A DNA stretch of 64,000 bases. Source: CAVXZE01 sp963766175. GTDB taxonomy: Bacteria > Myxococcota_A > UBA9160 > UBA6930. The notes below the pieces were generated by a model. It worked only from the letters and a program-made list of their open reading frames with translations. It searched no databases and was not told where the DNA came from. The stretch lies in the NCBI GenBank assembly GCA_963766175.1, contig CAVXZE010000032.1, positions 116,095 to 180,094 of the forward strand. Direction: 5' to 3'. Below, piece after piece: positions 42,472-51,060 of the stretch (the first letter of the stretch is position 1; every line of letters begins with the position of its first letter). Made by a program: the position numbers and the translations under genes.

Positions 42472-42493
42472 CGCTTCAGGATGTCCTGAAGCG
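42472..42493. terminator. Bidirectional hairpin between convergent genes
   Basis: CGCTTCAGGA and TCCTGAAGCG form a 10-bp perfect inverted repeat separated by 2 bases (practically a 9-bp stem with a 4-base loop), located between the stops at 42433 and 42538. It can end transcription from both sides; no long T-tract. Confidence 0.6.
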
Positions 42494-42537
42494 AACCACG
42501 GCAGCGCCTTTCGAATCAACAGCGCGAAGGGCCCGAA

Positions 42538-43296
42538 TCACCCAGACGGGTCTCGCTTCGCCCCGGGTTTCTTCGACCCCGCGCGCATGCGCTCGCCCAT
42601 GTCCTCGGGCATCCCATAGGGCATCTCGCGCTCGCGAAGCAGGGCCTCGTTGCGCGCCATCCGCGCGGCGTCCCGCAGGAGCGCCTTGTCGATGCGATTC
42701 GTCCCCGGAGAGTTCTCCGCGATTTCTTCGGCCAGCCTGGACACCACGTCGTCGAGATCGTCCTCCGGACAGGCGCGGTCGACCAGCCCGAGGGCCGCCG
42801 CCTCGGCTCCCGTGATGCGCCGGCTGGTGAACATCAGCTCCTTGGCGCGCGAGCGGCCGATGCGCTCCGGAAGGCGCACCGACATGCCCCAGATGGGCGC
42901 GAGCCCCCACTGACCGTGGGTGTCGCCCAGCTTCGCCGACTCCGAGGCCACCAACAGATCGCAGCCCAGGGCCAGCTCGAGACCTCCGGTGAAGCAGTGG
43001 CCGCGGATCTTGGCGACGGTGGGCTGCGGGAGGTTCTCCAGCGCATCGATGGTCTCCGGCTCGTAGTGTTTCGTGGGTGCCTGCTCGCCACTCAGGATGG
43101 CGGAGAGATCGTGGCCGGAGCAGAAGGAGCGCCCGGCACCGGTCAGGATCACGCATCTCACCGACTCGTCCCCAGCGATCTGGTCGAGCTGTCCGCGCAG
43201 ATCGACCATCAGTGCGGGCGTGATGGCATTGAGCTTCTCGGGCCGGTTCAGTGTCAGGGTCGCAACGCCCGCGGCGTCCTCTCTCGTCACCAGCAT
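42538..43296 (-). CDS. Enoyl-CoA hydratase/isomerase (crotonase) family protein
   Basis: 252 residues starting at ATG 43296 (MLVTREDAAG), with GGAAGGAG upstream; longer frames are non-coding. Crotonase features are TLNRPEKLNAI, FCSGHDLSAI (oxyanion-hole segment) and HCFTGGLELALGCDLLVAS with the first catalytic Glu. The second catalytic Glu of hydratases (PEILLG) is replaced by GDTHGQWGLAP, a variant common in actinobacterial EchA paralogues, so the exact reaction on the CoA ester is uncertain. A Lys/Arg-rich tail follows. Divergent from the epoxide hydrolase gene. Confidence 0.88.
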   Translation of the reverse strand: MLVTREDAAGVATLTLNRPEKLNAITPALMVDLRGQLDQIAGDESVRCVILTGAGRSFCSGHDLSAILSGEQAPTKHYEPETIDALENLPQPTVAKIRGHCFTGGLELALGCDLLVASESAKLGDTHGQWGLAPIWGMSVRLPERIGRSRAKELMFTSRRITGAEAAALGLVDRACPEDDLDDVVSRLAEEIAENSPGTNRIDKALLRDAARMARNEALLREREMPYGMPEDMGERMRAGSKKPGAKRDPSG

Positions 43297-43431
43297 GGAC
43301 ACGCTCCTTCCTTTCGAATAGGTGACACTAGCAGGTTGGGGACACGACGAGTCGCCCTTTTCGAGGGATCCTGCTCGGACCCGCGATGCAGGGCCCGGAG
43401 AGCTGGAAAGTCCACGGGCAGCATTTCCGGC

Positions 43432-43437
43432 TAGAAT
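43432..43437 (+). promoter_or_regulatory. Possible -10 element for the epoxide hydrolase gene
   Basis: TAGAAT stands 42 bases before ATG 43479; the spacing to a -35 sequence is not convincing. Suggestive only. Confidence 0.2.
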
Positions 43438-43478
43438 AGGGAGATCAACTCGCGCGCCGCGCGGCAACAGGAGAACTC

Positions 43479-44618
43479 ATGGCTAGCGACATCACCGCCT
43501 TCCGCATCGAGGCGACCGAGGCCGAGCTCGACGATTTGAAGCGTCGGCTCACGGCCACCCGCTGGCCGGAGCCAGCCACCGTGGACGACTGGTCCCAGGG
43601 GATTCCCGTGTCCTACGTGCAGGAGGTCTGCGGCTACTGGGCCAAGGAGTACGACTGGCGCGAGCGCGAGGCGCGGCTCAATCGCTTCGCCCAGTTCAAG
43701 ACCGAGGTCGACGGCCTCGGCATCCACTTCGTCCACGTGCGCTCTCCCCACGCCGACGCGCTTCCCCTGGTGATCACCCACGGCTGGCCGGGCTCGATCG
43801 TCGAGTTCCAGAAGGTCATCGAGCCGCTCACCGACCCCACTTCCCACGGCGGTGCGGCCTCCGACGCCTTCCACGTCGTTTGTCCCTCGCTGCCGGGCTA
43901 CGGCTTCTCGGACAAGCCGACGGCGAGCGGCTGGGGGGTCGGGCGCATCGCCGACGCCTGGGGCCAGCTGATGCGGCGCCTCGGTTACGAGCGCTACCTG
44001 GCCCAGGGAGGGGACTGGGGCGCGATGGTCACGACCTGCATCGGCGCACAGGACCCCGACGCCTGCGCCGGAATCCATCTCAACATGCCCATCGCCCTTC
44101 CCGACCCGGAGACTCTGGGGAGTCTAAGCGAGCGCGAGCAGTCCGCCATGGCGAGCATGCAGCACTACGAGCAGTGGGACTCGGGCTACTCAAAGCAGCA
44201 GAGCACCCGCCCGCAGACGCTCGGCTATGGGCTGGTGGATTCGCCGGCGGGCCAGGCGGCCTGGATTCTCGAGAAGTTCTGGAGCTGGATGGACTGCGAC
44301 GGCCACCCGGAAAACGTGCTTACCCGCGACGAGCTGCTCGACAACGTCATGCTGTACTGGCTCCCGGCGGCGGCGGCATCTTCGGCGCGCCTCTACTGGG
44401 AGAGCTTCCGGTCGCCGCCCATGGATCCGGTGAAGGTCCCGGTGGGCTGCAGCATCTTCCCGAAAGAGATCTTCCGCACCTCGAAGCGTTGGGCCGAGAA
44501 GCGCTTCGGCGGGCTGATTCACTGGAACGAGCTGGACAAGGGCGGCCACTTCGCCGCCTTCGAGCAGCCCCAGACCTTTGTCGACGAGGTCCGAACCTGC
44601 TTCCGGTCGCTCCGCTAG
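43479..44618 (+). CDS. Epoxide hydrolase (alpha/beta hydrolase with N-terminal EHN domain)
   Basis: 379 residues. The N-terminal EHN domain (ITAFRIEATEAELDDLKRRL, TRWPEP) is typical of microsomal-type epoxide hydrolases. HGWPGS (101-106) forms the oxyanion region, GGDWGAM holds the nucleophile Asp179, and GGHFAAFEQP gives the catalytic His. Catalyses hydrolysis of epoxides to diols. A short distance upstream lies the divergent crotonase gene; the 3' end faces a hairpin at 44638. ACAGGAG precedes the ATG. No signal peptide. Substrate range cannot be told from sequence. Confidence 0.92.
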   Translation: MASDITAFRIEATEAELDDLKRRLTATRWPEPATVDDWSQGIPVSYVQEVCGYWAKEYDWREREARLNRFAQFKTEVDGLGIHFVHVRSPHADALPLVITHGWPGSIVEFQKVIEPLTDPTSHGGAASDAFHVVCPSLPGYGFSDKPTASGWGVGRIADAWGQLMRRLGYERYLAQGGDWGAMVTTCIGAQDPDACAGIHLNMPIALPDPETLGSLSEREQSAMASMQHYEQWDSGYSKQQSTRPQTLGYGLVDSPAGQAAWILEKFWSWMDCDGHPENVLTRDELLDNVMLYWLPAAAASSARLYWESFRSPPMDPVKVPVGCSIFPKEIFRTSKRWAEKRFGGLIHWNELDKGGHFAAFEQPQTFVDEVRTCFRSLR

Positions 44619-44637
44619 GCCGAATCGGCGCTCGCTC

Positions 44638-44681
44638 CGATCTGAGCGGACACTCTCCATGAAGAATGTCCGCCCTGATCG
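44638..44681. terminator. Stem-loop between epoxide hydrolase and radical SAM genes
   Basis: Inner stem GCGGACA / TGTCCGC (44646-44652 and 44667-44673) and outer stem CGATC / GATCG (44638-44642 and 44677-44681) lie between converging genes, consistent with a bidirectional terminator. Confidence 0.5.
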
Positions 44682-44710
44682 GAACTACAACATCTCAAAC
44701 CACGCGGCCC

Positions 44711-45730
44711 TCACCCACCTCGCTTACGACGACTCGAACCTCTGAACCATCGCGAGAGCCCTCTTCCCGGGGCCTGGGAACGATCGGCCAATCCGAGTTT
44801 CTCCAGAAACCTCGTCTCCTGATCGCGATCCATCAGGCCACCCTGCCTACCACCGAGGTCGAGATGCTCGGAATCTCCCTGCGAGGCAGATCTGCCTGGC
44901 GGGAGGTCACCATTCTCGACGCCCCCCGGCTTTGCGCTGCGAAGCGGGCTTGGAAGCGTAAACTCGATGGTGCTCGCCGGGCACATTTCGCAGCACGGTT
45001 CCTCTTCGCGACCGACGAACTCACGTAACGCGGCTTCAGAGCACCCGGGGGGCAGGGGCGTGTAGCCCAGATACGGTTGCCAACTGCGGGAAAGCTCATA
45101 CTTCGCGTGCTGCATTCCCAGGTAGGCCACTGGCGCGCATTTGTAGAGTTGCCCCTCGTAGACCTGCAGACAGTGTCTGCCGGGGCAGTTTTCCCAGCTC
45201 GCCCGCGCATCGCCGTCATCGAAAGGTTCCATCGCGGACCCGGAGCCTTTGTAGGTTCGTCTCCACCGCGCCGCCGCCGCGCGAAAAGACACCTCGATCC
45301 CGTATTCCCTTCTCCAATCCAGGGCAAGTGCAAGAGAGGCCTTGACCTTGTCGAGATATTCCTGCCCTTCGTGGTGAATCGATATGATGAGTCGGTTGTT
45401 GCCCGCTTCACGCAACGCCTCGGGCAGGGCTGGATCGTGCCGGTGCAACAGGAATCCGTTTGTCGTGATACGAATCTCGGAATCTGGAAACAGGCGACGG
45501 GAAAGCGTGACGTATCCAGGAAGCTCCCGGTTGATCGCCGGCTCACCACCTAGCAGGACGAACTTCTTGGGAAGCAACCGATCTGCCCAAGGTGCGAGCC
45601 ACTCTTCGGCAGTGGCGAGTGAACGAACACCTTTGTGCCCATAGTTGGAGTAGTGGGAACATCCTTCGCACGCGAGGTTACACGCATCCGCCACGTGTAT
45701 CTGAAGATTCCTGACCACTACGGGGTCCAC
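44711..45730 (-). CDS. Radical SAM protein with C-terminal auxiliary cysteine cluster
   Basis: 339 residues, GTG start with GGAGAG upstream. The radical SAM motif ACNLACEGCSHY (C-x3-C-x2-C) begins near residue 17; FVLLGGEPAIN matches the GGEP SAM-binding loop. A C-terminal cysteine set (NCPGRHCLQ, YKCAP, GCSE, EPCCEMCPAS) could bind an auxiliary 4Fe-4S cluster as in SPASM/twitch proteins. The last 75 residues are low-complexity and basic, without family likeness. The reaction is unknown. A small exported protein is encoded upstream on the same strand at 45885-46355 but does not look like a precursor peptide. Confidence 0.8.
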   Translation of the reverse strand: MDPVVVRNLQIHVADACNLACEGCSHYSNYGHKGVRSLATAEEWLAPWADRLLPKKFVLLGGEPAINRELPGYVTLSRRLFPDSEIRITTNGFLLHRHDPALPEALREAGNNRLIISIHHEGQEYLDKVKASLALALDWRREYGIEVSFRAAAARWRRTYKGSGSAMEPFDDGDARASWENCPGRHCLQVYEGQLYKCAPVAYLGMQHAKYELSRSWQPYLGYTPLPPGCSEAALREFVGREEEPCCEMCPASTIEFTLPSPLRSAKPGGVENGDLPPGRSASQGDSEHLDLGGRQGGLMDRDQETRFLEKLGLADRSQAPGRGLSRWFRGSSRRKRGG

Positions 45731-45756
45731 AAGGCTCTCCTGCCAGTCACTGATGA

Positions 45757-45762
45757 ATCATA
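45757..45762 (-). promoter_or_regulatory. Possible -10 element for the radical SAM gene
   Basis: On the minus strand TATGAT lies about 27 bases before the GTG start. No matching -35 sequence at usual spacing. Confidence 0.2.
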
Positions 45763-45884
45763 CTACACGTCCGCCTCGAGAGTCTGCGAAGGCGGTGCGC
45801 TCGCAGCGAGCCGTGGGATCTACCGGCCGCGGTCACCATACACTTGGCTGCCCGGGCTGAGGCAGCGGAATCGGCGGCAGCGGG

Positions 45885-46355
45885 TTAGAGCTTGGAGGGG
45901 TTGCCCTCCTGGATCCGGATCTGGCCGCGCACCTGGCCTTCCCGGACGCGGAGATACTGGCCGTCCTGGGGGACGATCAAGTCGCACTTATCCTCTTCTT
46001 TGCCCTCGTATTGGAAGCAGTTCTGACCCTCCGAATCGACGAACCAGGTGCCCGTCTTCACGCTGCCGTCCTTGGCTTCGAGCTTCCGAACCGTGCCGTC
46101 CTCGGCGTAGAAGGCCGTCCAGCGCCGGCCGGTGTCGACCTCGCCCTTCCTTCCCTCGCCGGACTCGGTGTTGCCCTCGAAGAGCTTTCGCACCTCGTCG
46201 CCGGAGAGAGCGTTCTCCACCGAAACCGCGGGCTGCTCCGGCGGCGCCGCGGGATCCTCCTGAGACGCCGCGGGGTCCTCTTGCGACGTCGCCGGGCTCG
46301 GCGCAAAGAAGCAGAGCATCATCCCCAATACGCCAACCGTGAATGCCTTCATCAT
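45885..46355 (-). CDS. Small exported protein of unknown function
   Basis: 156 residues. The ATGATG start at 46355 is preceded by GAGGAGAA; longer frames upstream are Arg-rich and non-coding. A signal peptide (KAFTVGVLGMMLCFFAPSPA) is followed by a repeated SQEDPAA linker and a compact domain: SGDEVRKLFEGNT, GRRWTAFYAEDGTVR, KTGTWFVDSEGQNCFQYE and DKCDLIVPQDG. Two cysteines spaced 12 apart may form a disulfide. The pattern recalls small DUF995-like periplasmic proteins, but identification is uncertain. Confidence 0.7.
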   Translation of the reverse strand: MMKAFTVGVLGMMLCFFAPSPATSQEDPAASQEDPAAPPEQPAVSVENALSGDEVRKLFEGNTESGEGRKGEVDTGRRWTAFYAEDGTVRKLEAKDGSVKTGTWFVDSEGQNCFQYEGKEEDKCDLIVPQDGQYLRVREGQVRGQIRIQEGNPSKL

Positions 46356-46576
46356 CGGTCGATTCTCCTCATCGGAAGAGCGGACACTCTCCCGCCTGAT
46401 CCTTCGTCCCCGCCGACCGCGGTCACCTCTGGATCGGGGGCGGCGAGGGTCGCTGCCTGCGCGACACCGCCGCAGCTCCTCGCGCGAGATCATAGCCGCG
46501 TCAGCACCGAGCTTCGCACCCTGGCTCTTAAGGTGTCCTTAATCTTCCCTGCCGCAGTGCGCAGCTGCGTCACTTT

Positions 46577-47078
46577 CTAATTGCGCCGCCTCTTGGGCAT
46601 GGCGCCGCGCCGTTGATCGCCGGTGAAGGTGACGTTTTCCTCTTTCTTCGTTCCGCCGCGGTTGACCCCGCCACCTTGTGTGGCGGCACGCTGCGCGCTC
46701 TGCCCGGCGAGGCGGCTCCGTTGCAGTGACGGGCAACAGCTCGATCGCGACGCGGTCTTCGTGGAGCGCGCATTTCAGGTTGTCGCGGGCAATCTAGATT
46801 TTGTCGCCGCCGTCGGCGGGCGTGAAGAGACCAAAGCTTGTCTCCATGACGCGAACGGTCCCGGAAACCCGTCGCAGGTCTCCGGCGAGTGCCCAACGGT
46901 TCTTGCGCAGGCAGACGAGTTTCCCCTTCCTTTCCAGATCAAGAAGCGTCTTGCGGAGTTTGTTTCGCTCGCTGCTGTGGAGGCGGATGGCCTTGGCGAG
47001 ATCGGAACGGCTAAGCGGCCGATATTTCGGCTGGCTGAGGCGGTCGAGAATCCGCTGTTCGAGCGTGGAATTCTTCAT
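46577..47078 (-). pseudogene. RNase R-like N-terminal remnant interrupted by TAG
   Basis: From ATG 47078 the frame reads LEQRILDRLSQPKYRPLSRS, LAKAIRLHSSERNKLRKTLL, RRVSGTVRVMETSFGLFTPA and GGDKI, then TAG at 46794-46796. This matches the N-terminal winged-helix and the start of the first OB domain of RNase R. After the stop, the same frame continues as IARDNLKCALHEDRVAIELL, which still fits the family; then a different frame reads EENVTFTG and ends at 46577. The RNB catalytic domain is absent. A small standalone 94-residue protein is conceivable but a decayed gene is more likely. Confidence 0.6.
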
Positions 47079-47168
47079 GGGTGCCTGGTCGCGCTTCTTG
47101 TCTTGTCCCCGGGTCGTCTCGGTACTCACCGCCAAGCGGGAGACTCGGTCCTCGCCAAGTATGTTCGC

Positions 47169-47729
47169 TCATTCATCCGGCGGGCGGCGCGCGCGTTCGC
47201 TGGGGCGCACGTCCCCCCCGGCGCCCGGGTGGGCCACGTAGCGGCCGTCATTGTCGGGCAGCGGCAGACCGGCGCGGTCGAGGGCGGTGTACAGCCCGAG
47301 GCAGACCGTGTTGGCCAGGTTCAGGCTGCGTACACGTTCTCGGATGGGCACGTAGACGCGCCGGTCGCTGTGCGCCTCCAGCAGTGCGGGCGGCAGGCCC
47401 GTGCTCTCGCTCCCGAAGACCAGCAGGTCGTCGAAGCCGAAGTCGGTCTCGAAGAGCGAGCGTCCGCCACGAGCGGTGAACAGCCGCAGCCGCTCCGAGA
47501 GGGGCCGCTCGGCTCCGGCGCTCAGAATTTTCACGGCTGTCTCCCAGTCGGCATGCACGACGAGGTCCACCATGGGCCAATAGTCGAGGCCCGCGCGCTT
47601 CAGGTAGCGGTCCTCGAGCGAGAAGCCCAGCGGCTCCACCAGGTGCAGGCGCACGCCGGTGGCCGCCGCCAGGCGGGCAGCACAGCCAGTGTTGTGCGGG
47701 ATCTCCGGATGAACGAGTATGAGCTGCAT
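47169..47729 (-). CDS. trmL: tRNA (cytidine/uridine-2'-O-)-methyltransferase, TrmL-like (SpoU family)
   Basis: 186 residues with a SPOUT knot fold. The start MQLILVHPEIPHNTGCAARL is the TrmL signature; LLVFGSESTGLPPALL and VPIRERVRSLNLANTVCLGL are the SAM-binding trefoil loops, including the conserved Ser-Leu-Asn-Leu-Ala/Ser-Asn. TrmL methylates the wobble base of tRNA-Leu. Complete with an extended proline/arginine-rich tail of about 25 residues. It is the clearest housekeeping gene in this part of the window. Confidence 0.92.
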   Translation of the reverse strand: MQLILVHPEIPHNTGCAARLAAATGVRLHLVEPLGFSLEDRYLKRAGLDYWPMVDLVVHADWETAVKILSAGAERPLSERLRLFTARGGRSLFETDFGFDDLLVFGSESTGLPPALLEAHSDRRVYVPIRERVRSLNLANTVCLGLYTALDRAGLPLPDNDGRYVAHPGAGGDVRPSERARRPPDE

Positions 47730-47837
47730 CCGGGTAGGGTAGCGCTCGACCGATCGTGGAGTCCGGGCGGCCGAACCGCAATTGTGTGCTGGAGATCTCG
47801 CCCTTGGGGGGATAGGGAAGCCCCGACGCCTCCCCGA

Positions 47838-49574
47838 TCATCGGCCTCCCGGTCTCAGCACAGCCCCTTTGTCACCGGAGGTCACGTTTCGAGCGTACCA
47901 GGACAGGATTCCTTTCTTGAACCTGGGCTCCGGGGGCTGCCACGCTGAGAGTCTCTTCTCGAGTTCATCGTCCGGGATGTCCAGCCGAATGCGCCGCTCG
48001 TGGATGTCGACCTCGATCGTGTCTCCGTCCTGAACCACGGCGAGGGGTCCGCCGTCCGCCGCCTCCGGTGAAACGTGACCGATGCACATCCCGTAGTTGG
48101 TCCCGCTATAGCGTCCATCCGTCACCAGGGCGCTCGAATCCCCAAGCCCCAGCAGCTGGAGAAGGTGCGCCGGGATCGCCATCTCACGCATGCCCGGCCC
48201 TCCCTTGGGGCCTTCGTATCGTATGATGACGCACTCACCAGGCGTCACTTTCCCGTTGAACATCTGATAGATGGCATCCTCTTCGCACTCGAATACGCGG
48301 GCCGGTCCGCTGTAGCGGAACATCCTCTCGGGCACCGCCGACTTCTTGACGATGGCGCCGTCCGGGGAGAGGTTCCCCCGCAACACGGCAAGTCCCCCAT
48401 TGGGCCTCACCGGATCGTCCATCGGCCGGATGATCTCGGGATCCTTGATCACCGCATCGTCGAGAATGTCACGGAGGTTTCCCCCCGTTACCGTGATCAC
48501 ATCCAGATCGAGAAGACTCGAGATGTTCTTCATCACGGCGGGGATTCCACCCGCGTCGTCGATCGAGTTGATGGCACGAAGACCGTTGGGCTTTACTGCG
48601 CAGGTCTGCGGCGTCTTTTCGCTCAGCTCGTCGAAGAGATCGATGGGAATCGGAATATCGAGTTCGCTCGCGATCGCGGGGAGATGGAGGAACCCGTTCG
48701 TCGATCCTCCCATGGTATGCAGAACGGTGATAGCGTTCCGGAAGGCCTCGGCGGTCATGATCTTCGAAGGCGTGAGGTCGTTCTCGATCAGGTGCTTGAT
48801 TGCCTCACCGGTCCTTCGAGCGAAATCGTACTTCTCTTCGCTCTCCGCCACCAGAATCGAGGAATAGGGCAGCGCCATGCCGAGGGCCTCTGTCATGCAC
48901 TGCATCGTGATCGCCGTTCCAAGCATCGGACACGAACCTGGTCCGGTGACGATACCCTTCAAGGCCTTGTCGAATTCCTTCTCGGAGATCTTCCCGGCAT
49001 TCTTGGCGAAGAAGAACTTGCCGATCTCGTAGTGGGCAAACTCCTCTTCCTCGGCAAACTCCTGGTCGGGATGGCAGTACGGGAGGTGATACCCACCGGT
49101 AATGATGATGGCGGGGATGTCGATCCGCGCCGCCGCCATCAGTAGACCGGGTACGATCTTGTCGCACGACCCGATCAGCACCAGCCCGTCCAGCCGGTTG
49201 ACCCTGGCCATGATCTCGACCGAATCGGCGATGACCTCGCGTGCGGGGAGAATGTAGTGCATTCCCGCGTGTCCCCCGGCGATACCGTCGCAGGGAGCGA
49301 TGGTGTTGAACCCGAAAGGCGTCATCCCGACCTTTCGGATTCCCTCTCGTACCCGATCGGCAATCCGGTTGAGATGCACGTGACCGGGGTTCAAGTCGGT
49401 CCAGGTGTTCGCGATCCCGACCCTCGGCGCCTCGAGATCGGCTCTGCTGTACCCGCAGCCGTAGAGCAGCGGGGGAATCACGACGTCTTCGAGGAGTCCG
49501 TTGATCATCTCCGGGACCTTCGGGTTCATCGGACTACCCGCGTTCTTCCTGGAAGACCCAGCACCTTCCTCGGA
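47838..49574 (-). CDS. IlvD/Edd-family dehydratase (dihydroxy-acid dehydratase-like)
   Basis: 578 residues from ATG 49574, preceded by GGGAGG. Iron-sulfur cysteines are seen in NTIAPCDGIAGGHAGM, LIGSCDKIVPG and GPGSCPMLGTA; the C-terminal substrate domain has VTDGRYSGTNYGMCIGHVSP. Enzymes of this family dehydrate dihydroxy acids for valine/isoleucine synthesis (IlvD) or sugar acids (Edd and related). No other branched-chain amino-acid gene is adjacent, so a sugar-acid dehydratase role is possible; ilvD is not asserted. Divergent from the LLM-class oxidoreductase gene. Confidence 0.88.
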   Translation of the reverse strand, partial: SEEGAGSSRKNAGSPMNPKVPEMINGLLEDVVIPPLLYGCGYSRADLEAPRVGIANTWTDLNPGHVHLNRIADRVREGIRKVGMTPFGFNTIAPCDGIAGGHAGMHYILPAREVIADSVEIMARVNRLDGLVLIGSCDKIVPGLLMAAARIDIPAIIITGGYHLPYCHPDQEFAEEEEFAHYEIGKFFFAKNAGKISEKEFDKALKGIVTGPGSCPMLGTAITMQCMTEALGMALPYSSILVAESEEKYDFARRTGEAIKHLIENDLTPSKIMTAEAFRNAITVLHTMGGSTNGFLHLPAIASELDIPIPIDLFDELSEKTPQTCAVKPNGLRAINSIDDAGGIPAVMKNISSLLDLDVITVTGGNLRDILDDAVIKDPEIIRPMDDPVRPNGGLAVLRGNLSPDGAIVKKSAVPERMFRYSGPARVFECEEDAIYQMFNGKVTPGECVIIRYEGPKGGPGMREMAIPAHLLQLLGLGDSSALVTDGRYSGTNYGMCIGHVSPEAADGGPLAVVQDGDTIEVDIHERRIRLDIPDDELEKRLSAWQPPEPRFKKGILSWYARNVTSGDKGAVLRPGGR

Positions 49575-49821
49575 CATGGAGCCTACCTCCCTGAAGGACC
49601 GGAATCCGGCCGGCGAGTTCGCCAATTCACGTTGGCGACCGCCTTCTCGCCGAAGATTATAGCCCCCTCATCGTACCTTTCCTCCGAAATGAGGCGTCTC
49701 GGGATCGGAAGCGGCCAGGTCGAACCCTCTGGCACGGGCAGACCGGAGTGCGCTATCGGAGCGGAGAACGTTCGAGGCTGCGATACGATCAGTTCCGAAC
49801 ACCTTGTCTGAGGAGACCCGC

Positions 49822-50907
49822 ATGGAACGCATGAACGAGATCGGCTTCTACGCCCTCGCCGGTGCCCCCGACTCACCTCGGGCGCTCATCGAAGAGGTGC
49901 AAGCGGCGGAAGCCTTGGGACTCGGGGCGGCGTTCATCTCGGAGCGCTTCAACATCAAGGAGGCCGCCACCCTGTCGGGAGCGGTGGGAGCGGTGTCGAA
50001 CGAGATCGGCATTGCGACTGCGGCGACCAATCACAACACGCGGCACCCGATGGTGACCGCCGCCTTCGCAATGACCATGCACCGCCTCACGGGAGGGCGA
50101 TTTTCGCTGGGCCTCGGCAGGGGGATCGCCCGCCTGTTCGACGCCTACGGACTGCGCCGGATCAAGACCGCGGAGATCGAGGACTTTGTCGGCTTGATGC
50201 GTCGGATCTGGCGTGGCGAGTTGGTGGTCGGCCACGACGGGCCGGCGGGGCGGTATCCGTTGTTGACGATGGGGCCCGACTATCAGGAACACATCCCGAT
50301 GACCTTCACCGCGTTCGGACCCAATTCCCTGGCGCTGGGAGGTCGAGCCTTTGACGCGGTGGTGCTCCACACCTTCTTCACAGACGAGACCACCGCCCGC
50401 TGCGTGAAGGGCGTCAAGCAGGCCGCCGAGGAGGCGGGGCGGGACCCTGCCGCCGTTCGGGTGTGGTCGTGCTTCGCGACGATCGGCGACCATCTCCCCG
50501 AGGAGCAGAGGCTCAAGAAGACGGTGGGGCGGATCGCCACCTACCTGCAGGCCTATGGCGATCTGATGGTGACGACCAATCATTGGGATCCCGCGGTCTT
50601 GCACCGCTTCCGGGGTGACGCACTCGTCTCGAGCTTTCGTGGCGCCTTCGACGCCACCGCCACCGCTGAGCAACTGGAGCACGTCGCGAGATTGATTCCA
50701 GACGAGTGGTTGGCCCCGGCTGCTACCGGCAGCCCGGAGCGCTGTGCGGAGAAACTCCAGGGCCAGTTCGCCCTTGGCTGTGATGGAGTGATCCTTCACG
50801 GTTCGAGCCCGGCAGAGCTCGAGCCCATCCTCGAGGCCTACAGGAAGGCCCGTCCAGCGGGCCGGTTCGACGACCTGCCGGCAAACCCAGGAAGCCATCG
50901 GCAGTAG
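49822..50907 (+). CDS. LLM-class (F420-dependent-type) oxidoreductase
   Basis: 361 residues with a luciferase-like TIM barrel. Visible are GLGAAFISERFNIKEAATLS, ATNHNTRHPMVTAAFAMTMH, GGRFSLGLGRGIA and TFTAFGPNSLALGGRAFDAV. The pattern matches F420-dependent (TIGR03857-like) members seen in actinobacteria and some deltaproteobacterial MAGs. ATG 49822 is chosen with GAGGAG six bases upstream over TTG 49804. The electron donor could be F420H2 or FMNH2; no F420 biosynthesis gene is present in the window. Substrate unknown. Confidence 0.88.
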   Translation: MERMNEIGFYALAGAPDSPRALIEEVQAAEALGLGAAFISERFNIKEAATLSGAVGAVSNEIGIATAATNHNTRHPMVTAAFAMTMHRLTGGRFSLGLGRGIARLFDAYGLRRIKTAEIEDFVGLMRRIWRGELVVGHDGPAGRYPLLTMGPDYQEHIPMTFTAFGPNSLALGGRAFDAVVLHTFFTDETTARCVKGVKQAAEEAGRDPAAVRVWSCFATIGDHLPEEQRLKKTVGRIATYLQAYGDLMVTTNHWDPAVLHRFRGDALVSSFRGAFDATATAEQLEHVARLIPDEWLAPAATGSPERCAEKLQGQFALGCDGVILHGSSPAELEPILEAYRKARPAGRFDDLPANPGSHRQ

Positions 50908-51060
50908 GATGCCCATCGGACGCCAGGGAGCCGCAGCAACGGGGCGAGTATGGCTGAGCGTGGTTCACATGCAGTAGTTCCAATCCGACCTGACACTCTT
51001 CAGGAAGAACGAATAGGGGGTTACTGTGGACCAACACAACCGGAGCCGAGGGGAGACGTG

